DNA of 64,000 bases from Cercis canadensis (lineage: Eukaryota > Streptophyta > Magnoliopsida > Fabales > Fabaceae). The position numbers and the translations under genes were made by a program. The notes below the pieces were generated by a model. That model was given only the letters and a program-made list of their open reading frames with translations. It was not told the DNA's origin and searched no databases. The stretch lies in assembly GCA_003255065.1 (NCBI GenBank), contig QAOA01007022.1, positions 732,420 to 796,419 of the forward strand, in the 5' to 3' direction. Positions 36,018 to 48,314 of this stretch are shown one piece after another (within the stretch, counting starts at the first letter, position 1; each line of letters opens with the position of its first letter).

Positions 36018-39000
36018 ATGACACACACAAGTTCAATCCTATTCAGAAAGAAGGCCTCAAAGAGATAAATTCCAAGACCATAAAAGTGTCATTCCATCCA
36101 TTCTTGCTATAAACTCCAACTTTCTGCATTACTATAATGACATTACCCCCTCTATTTGGAGTTGCTGGGTCAAGAGTGCACCATCCCAATCCCTTTCATT
36201 TTAGGCCATCTTACCAATACCTTCGCCTCCATGACCATAAGTACCTTCAAAGGCAAGTAAGCAGTTCAAAAGGTCATACAATTTTGTTTCTTCTAATAAA
36301 CGTTAGCCGCAATTTGAAGACTTATAGTAGAACTTCATTGCCACTTTCCCTCTAAAGATGGGCTCTTTTTCTTTTTTTTCCCTATACTTAACCGTACGTA
36401 AAAAACTAGTAATCAATCATCATAACCACAGCCTGACGTGTTTCAAAATCGCAAGTCTTTTTCTCTTAACTATCTTAATTATCGTTTCCCTTTATTACTC
36501 TCTAGCTCTCTACTCCAATATTTTAAACCTCAAAATTTCATAATCTTTTAGGCCATTCATTTTGAAATAGATAAGGGTTACATGCACTGTTTAGTATAAT
36601 GATTTGGCTTCTCCAAACTGAAGTGGGACAGAGACTTGAAGAGAAGCAATAAGACAGTTCTTTTTATAGTACAACTACGTTAATCGTACTAGACATTTTC
36701 CTTGTCAAGGCTATGAAGATGCCATTCCCTCATTGGAAGCACCATTATCCAAAATGTTTTATATAGGCTATTTAGATTTAGAAGGATATGGAATGGTAGA
36801 AGGCTTAAATTTGGCCACATAAATAAAAAGAAACAAAGGCTCTAGAAGCTCCTACTCACTAATTAGCTTTGACATGCAAACTTGCAATTTGATAAATTTC
36901 AAATAATTTTTTTTTTTGGCTTATGGTATAATTCGAAGATGGAGCAACGGGATTCGTCCAGCGATTAACGCCTGATTGCTCGAGTTACAATTCATATGGC
37001 TAACTTCAAATAATTCACTTAATATAATATTCAATAATTTAAATCAAATCAATCCATCTAATAATTACCTGCATCAAGGGAACCTAACATATTCAAAATC
37101 TTGATATGTATTAATAAGTTAATTAGAGTGTTAACATGTTAATTTTATGAAGCCATGTCATTAAATTTTGTTTTTTGAAGAGCAGTGAATTTTTTTTCAT
37201 CTTTTATAATTGTACATTTAGTAATATATAAACTTTTAACTTATTTTTGATAAAAAAGAATATGGTGGAGATTACTCTAACTCACATACAAAACATAAAC
37301 ACTATATTAAGTTTGTAACTAGTAGANAACATAAGTACTATATTAAGTTTGTAACTAGTAGATACATATTAGCAATAGCAAGATTAAAACTAAAGACTCT
37401 TTATTCAATTTAATTGAGTTTAACTGTGAAGCTATATAAATTTATTTTACACCGATATGATATGTAAGACTTATCACTTATTCTTGTTTTTCTAAATTTT
37501 CTAAAAGCAATGCCATGCCATCACCAAGGACAAGGGCAACGAAATTACGTGTCAAGTGTGCAGAGCACACAAAAAAGGACCTCAAGACGGACACCTGGGC
37601 CGTAGAAACTTGTCCCCACAAATCAGACTCTCAACAAGCTACGATATCGGATTAAAAATAATGCCACGTGTCGCCAAACTCCATCTTGCTTTCTACGTAC
37701 TACCACATGATTCCTGCCACATCATGAGAGAGAAACCCAAAACTCCTAAGAAAAAGACGACGTAATGGGATACTATGTTTTGACTGAGCGCATATGGCAA
37801 TAGCTGATTGGTTAGAGTGCGACAGGTGAAAGATTCCTGTCTTTTGGCAACTAATCTGATTGGGTGAAAAATATTATTTTTTATTTAAAAATTGATAGAA
37901 CTTTGAATAATGATAATGAATGGGAATTTTTCTGAAAAAAAGAAATTATTCAAAGTGAAGAATTAAAGTAGGGCACGTTGTGACTGTTAGTGACGTTGAC
38001 TCCACCCAATCACTCTCATGGCGCAACTGGCTTCTGCCGCCGGTTGAGCTGAAAGCTTCACCTCACATTTATTTGCTTAGTTTGGTGAGTTTGAGATATA
38101 TAAACATCAACTATTTTTATATGCTATATTTCTTAAGATGAGTGATTTTTTTTTTTTTTTTTTATATGACGGAGCAGAAATTTAAATTCTTAATCTTTAT
38201 TGTTCAAATTGTTAATGTGAGTACCAAAAGAAAAATTATCAATGTAAAATTTATAAAAAATTAAGTAACTTAGTATAAACTTAAACAAGTAGTTTCTATT
38301 AAAAGATATAGAGAGCAGAAATATTATTTAAGATTAAAGGTTAATTTTATCCAAAATTTAAATTTTGGTCTATGTAGTGATCTAGCATAGAAAGATGCAT
38401 CCTAACATAAATTAAGGAGAGAAATCACTATAAAAAAAAAATTGAATATATCATAATGAATGAGTTTGTGTATATGCAATAGTTCAATTTTTTAGTTTTT
38501 TTTTTTTTTTTTAGTTTTAACGGTAAGGGCATTATCTAGTTAGCTTTCATACATCGAGACTTAGTCTCTCCCCCGGGTGATCTTAAGAGCGCACCCTACA
38601 TCGGCCTCGCACATTCAAGAATTTTTTTTCTTAGTTGCTGACTCTAAGATTTGAACTTTGATTAGCTTATTACATCATTCTTACTAGGTCAAACCCTTGG
38701 GGGTTAACTTTTCTGGTCTAGTCAAAGGTCATCCATGTTCACAATATGAAAATTTACTTTGGCCCAATTCCAAGAAGTTAGTCATAATAAAATTGAATAA
38801 ATCACATGATTGCCTTTATCGCTAGGCGTGCTTAACAAAAAATAAATAGGTAAACCATGAAGGTTATACTCCCTGATGCATCCTTGGGTACCCATCTAGA
38901 AGAAGCCCTTAAAAAACTAAAAGTGATACTCATGTATCACGTTAAATGAGTAAAATATATCATGCATGGTATAAACACAGTTAATTATATCATTTAGCAA

Positions 39001-39507
39001 CCTTCCCCACCAAGGAGAGAAGGATTAAAAAAATGACTGTACTTAAGAGAGAATTAATAAAAAAATTCCAATTATTATGAAACTAAGTAATATAGACTGA
39101 TAATTTCAATGGAGGAACGTCATTCATGTCAGTTGCAACCGACAACATTATCTATGGCAAGCTTCATGTTAAAAATGATTATGCCACTGATAATGACCCA
39201 AATGTACATCATTAAAAATGTGATTAAAGAAGAGAAATAATTAGAGTATCCCTTAATGTGATTACATTCATACACTAGAATAATAATAAAATAAATAAAT
39301 AATACTAAGCAAGCCACTGGAGGCAAGCCGACAAAGAAGACGGCTCAGATCCAAAACAAGGTGTAGAGTTTCCCCTCTTATCTCAAAAAAGAAGAAATAA
39401 TATAATAAACTAAATGTCAATGAGATAGGGAAAAAGAAAATGGTAATATTCACTCAAGGCACAGGTGGAAAAGCACTATACGTTATGAGGACCCCATTGG
39501 CTTTTGG
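36018..39507. other. Intergenic region and distal promoter of the HD-Zip gene
   Basis: No supported gene. An N at 37327 separates two 35-bp copies ending in tttgtaactagtaga (37292-37326 and 37328-37362). Fragments at about 36930-37000 and 38540-38710 look like eroded repeats. ABRE-like motifs at 37547-37675 are listed separately. A stretch of T at about 38147-38163 and another at 38495-38512 are simple repeats. Confidence 0.6.
37547..37675 (+). promoter_or_regulatory. ABRE/G-box motifs about 2 kb upstream of the HD-Zip I gene
   Basis: ACGTGTC at 37547-37553 and CCACGTGTCGCC at 37664-37675 match ABA-response elements in a locally GC-richer patch. Known ATHB7/ATHB12 genes are induced by ABA and drought, so these sites fit the neighbour, but the distance of about 2 kb makes the link uncertain. 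Confidence 0.35.
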
Positions 39508-39515
39508 ATATAAAG
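39508..39515 (+). promoter_or_regulatory. TATA box of the HD-Zip I gene
   Basis: ATATAAAG lies 182 bp upstream of the ATG within ggatataaagg. This is a good plant TATA match that would place transcription start near 39540 and leave a leader of about 150 nt. Confidence 0.6.
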
Positions 39516-39550
39516 GAGAAATTAGAGGAGTTTCAGTGAGTCCGAACACC

Positions 39551-39592
39551 ATGATAAGCACTTGCATAGCTAAGCTTAAAGCCAATAAATAG
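39551..39592 (+). other. Short upstream ORF (13 aa) in the HD-Zip leader
   Basis: If transcription starts near 39540, the first ATG of the mRNA is at 39551. It opens a 13-codon frame (MISTCIAKLKANK) ending at TAG 39590-39592, before the main ATG at 39690. Upstream ORFs of this kind often reduce translation. Conservation is unknown. Confidence 0.35.
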
Positions 39593-39689
39593 ATACACAT
39601 CACAAGGCACACACTTCCAAAAAAAAATCACCTTACCTCCTATCTTGAAGGACTTTTAAGTTGCAGCAACCACTGTGAGTCCCAACGAG

Positions 39690-40521
39690 ATGTTAGATCA
39701 TATGGAATATTCTCATTCTCATTCAGCAGCAGCTGCAGAAGCAGAAACTTATAGCAGCACAAGTTCACCAGCAGGCATGAGAAAGAAGAAGAGCAAAAAC
39801 AAGAGAAGGTTCAGTGATGAGCAAATCAAATCATTGGAAACCATGTTTGAGACAGAGACAAGGCTTGAACCTAGAAAGAAGTTGCAGTTGGCAAGAGAGC
39901 TTGGTTTGCAACCAAGACAGGTTGCTATATGGTTTCAGAACAAGAGAGCTCGATGGAAGTCAAAGCAACTTGAGCGAGAATATAGCATACTCCGAGCCAA
40001 TTATAATAGCTTGGCTTCAAGGTTTGATGCTCTCAAGAAGGAGAAGCAGGCATTGCTAATACAGGTACTTCAAATTTTCTTCTTTAGGTTGGACTAGATA
40101 TAATTCTTACCCATTTCATGTTGGAGGCTAATGTAATGAAGTTTGTCTTGATTCCAAACAGCTGCAGAAGCTGAATGATCTGATACAAAAGCCACAAGAG
40201 CAAATTCAGCGTTGTGCACAAGTTAAAGCTGCAAACAGCATGGATAGTGAATCAGAAAATGGAGACAACATCAAATGTCAACCTGAGCTAAATCCAAGCC
40301 CATCAATGGAAAGATCAGAACACGTACTTGGCGTTCTCTCAGATGATGATAGCAGCATAAAGGCAGAGTATTTTGGCCTTGAAGATGAACCTAGCCTTCT
40401 GAATCTTGTTGAGCATGCTGATGGTTCCTTGACATCACCAGAAGATTGGGGCACGCTTGACTCCAATGATCTCTTAGGCCAATCTACTAGTGACTACCAA
40501 TGGTGGGATTTCTGGTCCTGA
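39690..40521 (+). CDS. HD-Zip class I transcription factor, ATHB-7/ATHB-12 type, 2 exons, 244 aa
   Basis: This is a nuclear homeodomain-leucine zipper I factor. The ATHB7/12 group binds CAATNATTG sites as dimers and tunes ABA, drought and growth responses. Exons are 39690-40064 and 40162-40521, with a 97-bp GT-AG intron in phase 0 inside the zipper. The basic homeodomain spans about residues 34-91 and includes [18 protein letters not shown] and the recognition helix [10 protein letters not shown] (81-90). The leucine zipper follows directly, with Leu at 94, 101, 108, 115, 122 and 129. The acidic C-terminal part contains [11 protein letters not shown] and ends WWDFWS, like the DFWS end of ATHB-7. 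The frame is open back to 39675, but that codon is GTG, so ATG 39690 is taken. Neighbouring MIR166 and SAUR genes match the order around Arabidopsis ATHB7. Confidence 0.95.
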
Positions 40522-43500
40522 ATGAAACAGAACACTTAAAAATGTGTGGGGGAAATGTATGCAAATGATGCCACAGCTATGTCAGCAGGGAAAATCGAGG
40601 GCCATGGTGAAGGGAGCATTTTTCTGTACACCAATCAGTTTATAGGAAATGAGTTGAATTGTACGGAATCTGCAAAGAGAACTCCATCTTTAGACTTCAG
40701 GCAGTACTGCACATGTTGATATCCGGCAATAGTTATGTGTTAAGTCAGAAGTATACGGAGCCATCTAGAGAATTAAGCTTGCCAAGGTATGAAGAATCCT
40801 GCAGAACTAGAAAAACCAACCCAAGATACATGTACCTGTTCAACCACAAATCTGGAGTTGGTAGTATGCCCAAGATTGAAACCAAACCCCAGTTTTTGTA
40901 ATTAATTTTCAAAAAGTTGCTTTTTTAATTTTGTTTATGCTAGTTTAAAAGCAAGAAGTTTCACACCAGCGAAATTAAAATACTCAACCAGAAGGGGATC
41001 ATTCTAATAAACAAATTTGACTTTACTAAAAATCATAAGAACTAGATAAGATATTGAGAGAGCCAAAAAAAATATTTGACAGTGGGGATAGCTGTGTATG
41101 TGTGACTATGCATTACCACTAATCCAATAATTTTTCACCAAAAGCCAAAGTAATTTATACATTTTGAATAAGGATTTCTTAATTCTAAAAAGCCAGAACT
41201 CATCATTTTACAAAGTCTGCTTCAATTGATTAATTTGATGGCAAAATTTTATTAAAAAAGATCAAGAGTAATACATTTATACAGTCAAATAGAACTTAAA
41301 TGGTCTCTGCCAGTCTTCTATAATTATGATTTATGCAGCTATTTATTTTTTATGGAAATTTAAAAAGAAAAAAAGAAAAAGGTGATCAATGCTATCCCAA
41401 CTGTCAGACCCAGAAGCAAGAAGTGGCTCATCCGATAGCATGATGTGGACACAGACTATGAAAATAACAATTCAAATAATGACAATCAACTACCATAAAC
41501 AGAGGCTAGATTCCCTTCTTCCAAGTTCCAACTTCACATTGTTAAATTCTGATTTTTCCACATTGTTAAATTCTGCTTGTGATAGGCCAACCAAAACGCT
41601 TCACAGATTAATGAGAACTCCCACCAATTCCAACTTCACATTATATATAAAATCAGACCTTGACTATTCATTTAAAAGAAGATCTAAATAGCAGAAAGGT
41701 CTTGAATCCTTATATCTTGAGCTCCTTAATGCTACAATAAGGTGGAGTGAAAAGTTAAAACTTAGAAGTAAAGGCCTTTGAATAATGGAAATGATTTTAT
41801 CAAACTACGACAGCATCATTTGGTTTTATGCTTATATCCGCTGAATACTGGACAGTGTCTTTCAGATTAAAAAACTTGGAAGAATGGAAAAGTTTCTGCA
41901 TCAGCTGTCAATTAAATTTCATGCCCCAGTACTTTTGCAAATTTTTGTTGATGTTAATACGCAATTGCAATGTGACATTCAGCATCGTATAGGTAAAAGT
42001 CTGATAAGGAAGAATCAGAAGTAGCCATGAACCAACAAATCTGTTGGATGCAGCACCTGAAAACTCAGGCCCAAGCACAAGACCAAAACGTCTAATTGAG
42101 AAGCCTGCTTGGTGGAATGATTTTCGTAAATTCTAGAATAGCATCTTGCAGTTAGTTGTAAGATCCTGAAATCTAGAGAAGAATGCTTAAGTTGTATCCT
42201 TGCTATTGGTTGAGTGACGAGTAGACACTTCACTATATAAGGTCTAACAGAATGAATGGCAGAAAAGATCTATTTCAATTTCTATTACCTTTCTTTTTCC
42301 CTGGTGGAGGTTCCCTTAGCCTCGAATCTAAGGAATATATATCAAAGTCATACAGCAGGAAACTTTAATTCTCTACATATAACAATGACCAATAATGACT
42401 AACATGCCTGGGAGTTGCAGCTTGTAACAGATTACGAGACAGAATATCAAAATCCAATGAAATAACTTGATCCTCATTTGCCAGAACAAGCAAGAAATTG
42501 CCTCAAGGAAGTGATAAAATCACAAAACTCTTGCAGTAATGTGAAATATTACAGCTGAAAAAGTAATGCTTTGCTCAGGCAAGCTTCAAACATCACGGAA
42601 ATCACATCAGTGTTCTCCTTGAAATTGTCTGCAGAAAGTTTCTATCTAAATGTCATGTTAAATAAGGTAGTTAGCATAACTCAGAAACTCACCTGCCACA
42701 TGAATAAATCATCAAAGCAAGAAAATTCAGAAATCAAAGAACGATATCCCTAAATCTCATACCAACTACCAATGTAAGAAATTTTAAAGTTCTTTTTATC
42801 TTTGTTTTTCAGCTGATGACATTTCACAGTTCTTTCACTCTAATACAAGCAAAATCTGACTTATAGAGCCCATACAAAATTACCAGTATGCCAATTTTTT
42901 TTTCTTCCTCTTCTCCATTAGACAACCAAGAACAGTAGTCCACAAATTTGCATTAAAACAAGTGAACTTGAAACACAGTGAGTGAGTCATGGATAGCCAG
43001 CCTGCTAAGCTTTATCTCTGTATGAACTTTGACTCGAATTACACCTTAATATTTCAATATAACAGACTACGTGTCAGTGACAACTGACAACACCCAATGT
43101 CTTCAAGGTTCTTATTGAAGCACCCATAAATGAAGAGTTCTTAGTGCCATTTCAATCATCTCAGAGAAAGAAAAAATGGGTTCACAGAACAAATGAACGA
43201 TAATAGCCATGGCATGTCTATACACAGAAGTGACAGACAATTGGCATCTCTTTCCATAACAATATCTCATTCGGGTAACTATCCTTTTCTTTGGTTTTCC
43301 CCCCTTTTAAAAAGTAGAACAAATATAAGAAAATAGCTCATCATCAATATGAACTACATTTATCCATGTGAAATGCTGGCGATCCACTTGCCCTTCAGAT
43401 ACTGATTTATGTTATGAGTTTGAAGTTTGAACCGTAGACAAAATAAGGCAGAATAATGCCAAAGATTCGATTTTGTTGAATATAAAGCACACACAGTGAC

Positions 43501-44568
43501 ATCAAATTTCGTTGTTTCGTATATTTTGAGGTTAAATTTTCTAGGCAGACAAACAGCGTGCAGACAGGAAATGTAAACTAAAAAATGGTACCTTTAATTA
43601 CCTTAGTCTCTGTGTCTGCTTATTTCTTCCTCTTCTTCCCGCTCCGATGAGAGCTCCCTCCAACCCAAATGCCGTTAAGAAATCGATTAGCATTTTGATG
43701 CTCAGTTATAGACTTATAGTGTTGTAATTGTTGTTACTTGTTACCCAGCCCGAACCCGCTTCATGAAGTGATTATTTTACCCCCAAAAATCTATTTTTAA
43801 TTACATAATTGACTCAAAATCTTTCTGACACTTTTTCATACTTGATAAATTTGCAGAAGGATAAATTTTATCAAATTGTATTTTTTTTTTTTAAAAATGA
43901 GAACCTTTAGAATAAAGATATGAAATTGACGTCCATATTAAAAAAATAAAATATAAAAGAACTCAAATTATAAAGGAATGTTTTTTTTTTGGAAAGTATA
44001 TATCTAAAGAGTAGTATATCTTTTTTCATAATCTTATCCTGCTCTGTTGGGTATGAATGAGATTTGAACTCATTTTCACGTTGGATGCTCATTAGTCATT
44101 ACTCAATTATTTGGAGTGTTTCTTTAACACTTATATTTATAATAATTTGTAGAACAAATCTTATATTTATAATTATATATACCAATATGGGTGCTTTTAT
44201 TATGAATTTACAATTATGCTAAGATCATCACCCAAAAACAAAGAAGAAAGTACAGTACCGTTATACTTCCAATGCCAAAATTGCTATCAAATCTAAGATC
44301 TAACACAATGTTGTTGACTGGGGTTGGAATGGAACTGAACGGAGTCGAATTCATTGTAGCAATCATTGACGTTTAGTCCTGAGCCAAAGCAGAACAATTG
44401 CCGTCTTAGTCAGCTGTCGTTTTCAGAGATTGAAAGGCAAACGACTAAGCGTTTCCAGGGCCTCTTTCGCTGGAGTCCATAGTCACTCTCTCTCCCCATC
44501 TCCCCAAAATCCTAAACCTCTCCACTCTTCCTCTACTGAAGTCTGAAAAGGGTCGGAAGCAGGAAGTA
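40522..44568. other. Intergenic region between HD-Zip and SHOU4-like genes
   Basis: The first few hundred bases probably hold the HD-Zip 3' UTR. No supported protein gene follows. On the minus strand at about 43755-43603 there is exon-like sequence: a short ATG frame (from 43699) ending at a good donor, AAG|GTAATT near 43604. An overlapping second frame ends in a basic KKRKK tail. This could be the first exon of a divergent non-coding transcript, but no downstream exons are clear. The frame at 41389-41691 contains a small internal repeat (cacattgttaaattctg) and no known domain. 44340-44568 is the likely promoter and leader of the next gene. Confidence 0.5.
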
Positions 44569-47500
44569 ATGAACAACCTCTCCAATGCTGCTCTGAGAAA
44601 CAGCCATTGTTGTAGCTTGAAGCCCATTCCAACCCTTGCTCTTTACATTTTGACACTCCTTTTCTTCTTAGGCCTTGCTGTGTCTCTCTTCATACTCATT
44701 GTGGTTCAAAATGCAGCCTTCTTTGTCTCCTTCATTTTGCTTTCAGCTCTTGTTCTTGCTTTTTTAGTCTGGAACACTCTTAACTGGAGGAGTAAAGTTG
44801 CGATTTTTCTCTTCCTTCGCTCTTTTCCTGACTCTGACCTTCGACTAGCTAAAGAGGGGCAACTGGTGAAGATTACTGGGGTATTCTCTCTCTCTCTCTC
44901 TCTCCCTTATCTTCTATGGTCGCTTTCATCCTATGGTTTTGTTGTATTTTCTAATGGGGCATGTGTTTGTACATGAGCATGAGCATGTGTTTGTACATGA
45001 GCATGTAGTTGCAGAATTGTGTTTGGATACTTTTGTCTGGTGTTCATTGCTCATAAAATTGTTATGAAGGGAGTGTAGAGAAAAATGGAATCAAATGAAG
45101 AATCCTTCTTTTAGGACATAAGAGAAAATCGAATGGTTTTTTGGCTATGAAAGGGCAGGAATGTACGATGTACTCTAGTTAAAAATTGAAGAGAAAAACT
45201 TTGCATTTTCTTAATGATCTGGACACTGTTACTTTATTCTTGTCAACATCGGAATCTCCAAGAAAATAATTATACCCTCTTAATCTCCTTTCTATATGAT
45301 TGATTCCATTGAATGGTTTAAATGTTCCACAAGGGCATGCTGCGCTCTATTAGCTCCCTAACAAAGCATGGAGGCAAGAAAAAAAATGAAATGACTCTAC
45401 TGTTTCTTTCTCTAGAGCAAAAAACCTAGAAATTTATAGAAGTTCTTAGCTAGGATCAAGAATGTTCGATTTATGTTTCCGTTTATGTATCCTGTAGAAA
45501 TACTTAAGTTTCATATTTTCGCAGTAGTCAGGGCATGCTTATTTACTCATTTTGTTAATTAGTGAAAATATCTGAAGTTGTCTTTGATAGGAATTAGCAG
45601 AATTTGTGGACTTGTGGGTGTGTGGACAAGACTTTACTTCTGACCATATATTTCCAAATAAAGAAACTCAAGACAATATGACGAAGGTGTTCTATGGTTT
45701 CTACGAAAATCATCTTCTTATGTAGTGGTGGATATACTTCTAAAGAATGCACGCATTCCATGTCTATGTTGTCTAATCTGTGTCTGTACATTGCAGCAAG
45801 CATGAAAGTCCTTGAGACTGCTTATATAGCATAATTGTTGAATTCCTAATACCAAAGTAGCATTTCTTGTGGTCCATGGATTCAGACGAAGAAAGGATAC
45901 TTTGCCTATTTTTATTAGTTAGTAATTCAAGTGACTAAAGTTTTGCAGATGATAGCAACTAATTTTTAAAATGAACTTTTTCACTTCATGGCCATATTAA
46001 GCACACTATGGGCGGAAAATAGCTATTTAAATTTTTAACAGAATTTGTGTTGTCAAGGTCATAGATGTTTTCTGGCATCTGGAGACTTTCTATAATTTCT
46101 TTGGCTTCTCTTCTAACATTCTATAATTACTCTATCAAATTGTTGGTAATATTTCATTCTACCTAATTGAAAGCCCAATCACACATGGTACTTATGATGA
46201 TTTCAGCTTGCAACATGTGGCAGTGTCTCACTGGAATCTTCTTATGAAAAGGCAACTAGATGTGTCTATGCATCCACCCTTTTGTATGAATGCAGAGGAT
46301 TTGGACTGAGACCAGTGAAGATAAACAAATCATGCTTCCGATGGAATTTAGTATACTGTGAGGTACGTGAGTTATACTATTACCATTAACTTCAACCAAA
46401 TCTAAATTTTTGGAGATATTTTTGTGTCCTTCTGCTTCTTTTGTTTATGACTAAATAATGTTAGCTAATTTTTCTACTCTGTTCTATTAAACCTACTCTG
46501 ACCTCTTGTGTGGCTAATAAAACTAGTATAACCATGTTGTTACCTTGATTTCAATATTCTTATTGCAGTATGACACCGCTTTGTTAACTAGTATAGACCT
46601 ACTCTGTTAATTTGTTAACTTTCTTGGGTTAGTTTTTGACTTTGCTTTACTTGCCTCTTTCAACACCACCCTACTATACTTTTGGCATGTAATTATAGAA
46701 ACTTAAGTCTTATGTTTCCTTGGCGCACTGGGTTAGGTGATAAGAGGTGGGAAGTGGTATAGTGATTGTACAGATCAAAGAGAGGAAAAAAGAAGACATA
46801 AACAAGAAACCAGGAGTGAAGGATGAGATAAACTTCTAGTAAGAGTTCAAAATTTACAACAGACAACTTAATTGCCTGCCTTTCTGATTTATGAATAATC
46901 ATGCAAAAAGATTCTGTAATAAGTCATGTTTACCCATTTTACCAAGATAGTGGCTTGTCTTGAATAATTTCTTTTTTGACCTTCCTAGAATCTAAGATTT
47001 AAGTGATTACTGACCATAGAACCCAAAAAAAAAAAGAGGAAGAAGAAGAGAGTTTTCTTCTCATCTCAAGCTTTTGCAGTCTTATCTATTTTGACAACTT
47101 GTTCCAGGTCAAGTTAAGGCATGTTTCCCTTTTGCTTTTTGATATTCACCAATATTGCTACCAGCTGCGGTAATTGTTCATGCTTTCCTTCTTACTCTTT
47201 TAATTGATCTTTGGAATACAATTTTAGATTTTTTGCTTGATTATTACAAATATTTTCAATGATATGTTTTTGATATCTTCAAAATCTTATTTTCATTTCC
47301 TTGTAACAATACGGGGAAAGTGTGAGATAAGCACAACTGTTCTATTGTTAGAGACGACTTCAACTTTTGCTGCCCTGCTTACCATAGCTTATGTTAAAAA
47401 TTAGAATACTTAATGTAATATCCTTTCACATTAAAACATTCCCTTCATCTCCACCCTCCAGTGCAGGGAAAGAGAAGAAAAAGTCCCCCTTCTGATCTTT

Positions 47501-48314
47501 TTACACTTGCTTGTTCATATAACGAAGAGGAATGAAGTCCATATAATTATAGCATAGTATGCTTCGTGCCCAAAACCTGTAGATACTGTATTATATGGTG
47601 CAATGCACGTTCCCAACTCCTGAATGAACTAAACAGCATAAATTCTGCATCAAGTGTAATATCTAAATGTACCTAATTATCTGAAAATCTAAACAAGCAT
47701 CATGTAACTGTCTGATTGAACTTAGAAATTATAGTAACTCAGCTGAAGAAGTTCAATATCATTCTGCTGTTTCCTCCTAGCGATTCTGCACAGACTTTTA
47801 CATCACTGATCAGAAGTCCGGTATGAGAGTGGTGGTGAAAGCTGGTTCTGGTTGTAAGGTTATACCATTAATTGCAGAGAGCAAAATTATTCAGACCACA
47901 GCACAGTGCAGAATTTTATCTCCTCACTTGAGAAAATGGTTGAGAGAAAGAAACCTCTCAGCTGAAGCCCGCTTTTTACGTCTAGAAGAAGGGTAATAAT
48001 GCATGCTCATAGAAACCCGAAATTGTTGCCTTTTTTTTGACATCCTCTGATAGAGCTCATGAGGTGACATTTAGATGAAATTGTGCAGGTATGTACAGGA
48101 AGGTAGCTCTGTGACAGTAATTGGAATGTTGCAAAGAAACAATGACATTGTGATGATCATTCAACCACCAGAAGTCATCTCCACAGGATGTATATGGCCA
48201 AAGCTTCTTCTCCCTGTTGACATTGATGGACTCGTAATTGGGGTTTCGCAGACGGCTGGCCCAGTGACCACTCATGAATCTGTGCAACATTTAGAACAAC
48301 AAAGTCTAACATAA
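44569..48314 (+). CDS. Membrane protein of the At1g16860 / SHOU4-like family, 4 exons, 301 aa
   Basis: Exons 44569-44880, 46207-46362, 47781-47992 and 48089-48314 join through GT-AG introns with consistent phases (906 nt). Two adjacent transmembrane segments lie at about residues 23-46 and 49-69. A soluble part follows with features I remember from Arabidopsis At1g16860: FPDSDLRLAKEGQLVKITG, then SLESSYEKATRCVYASTLLYE, DFYITDQKSGMRVVVKAGSG, and EGYVQEGSSVTVIGMLQRN. Databases often label the family ubiquitin-specific protease C19-related, but I see no protease catalytic motif. At1g78880 (SHOU4) and At1g16860 (SHOU4L) are known to affect cellulose synthase trafficking. The long Ser/Gly/Pro-rich N-terminal region of those proteins (about 200 aa) is absent here, so this is a short-form member whose role may differ. 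The first intron (1.3 kb) contains a TC repeat at 44886-44903 and a 24-bp tandem repeat. Confidence 0.88.
44959..45006. repeat. 24-bp tandem repeat (x2) in intron 1 of the SHOU4-like gene
   Basis: gcatgtgtttgtacatgagc plus atga occurs twice in tandem (44959-44982 and 44983-45006), the second copy differing only at its last base or so. Confidence 0.8.

Noticed and set aside
36930..37000. Possible tRNA-like or retroelement fragment (gattcgtccagcgattaacg)
   Set aside because: No cloverleaf or GGTTCGAATCC-type arm could be formed, and there are no LTR ends.
39675..39689. Extended start of the HD-Zip protein
   Set aside because: The codon at 39675 is GTG; plant nuclear genes use ATG, and the next in-frame ATG is at 39690.
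40659..40901. 80-codon frame just after the HD-Zip gene
   Set aside because: It lies in the probable 3' UTR or flank and shows no domain or conserved motif.
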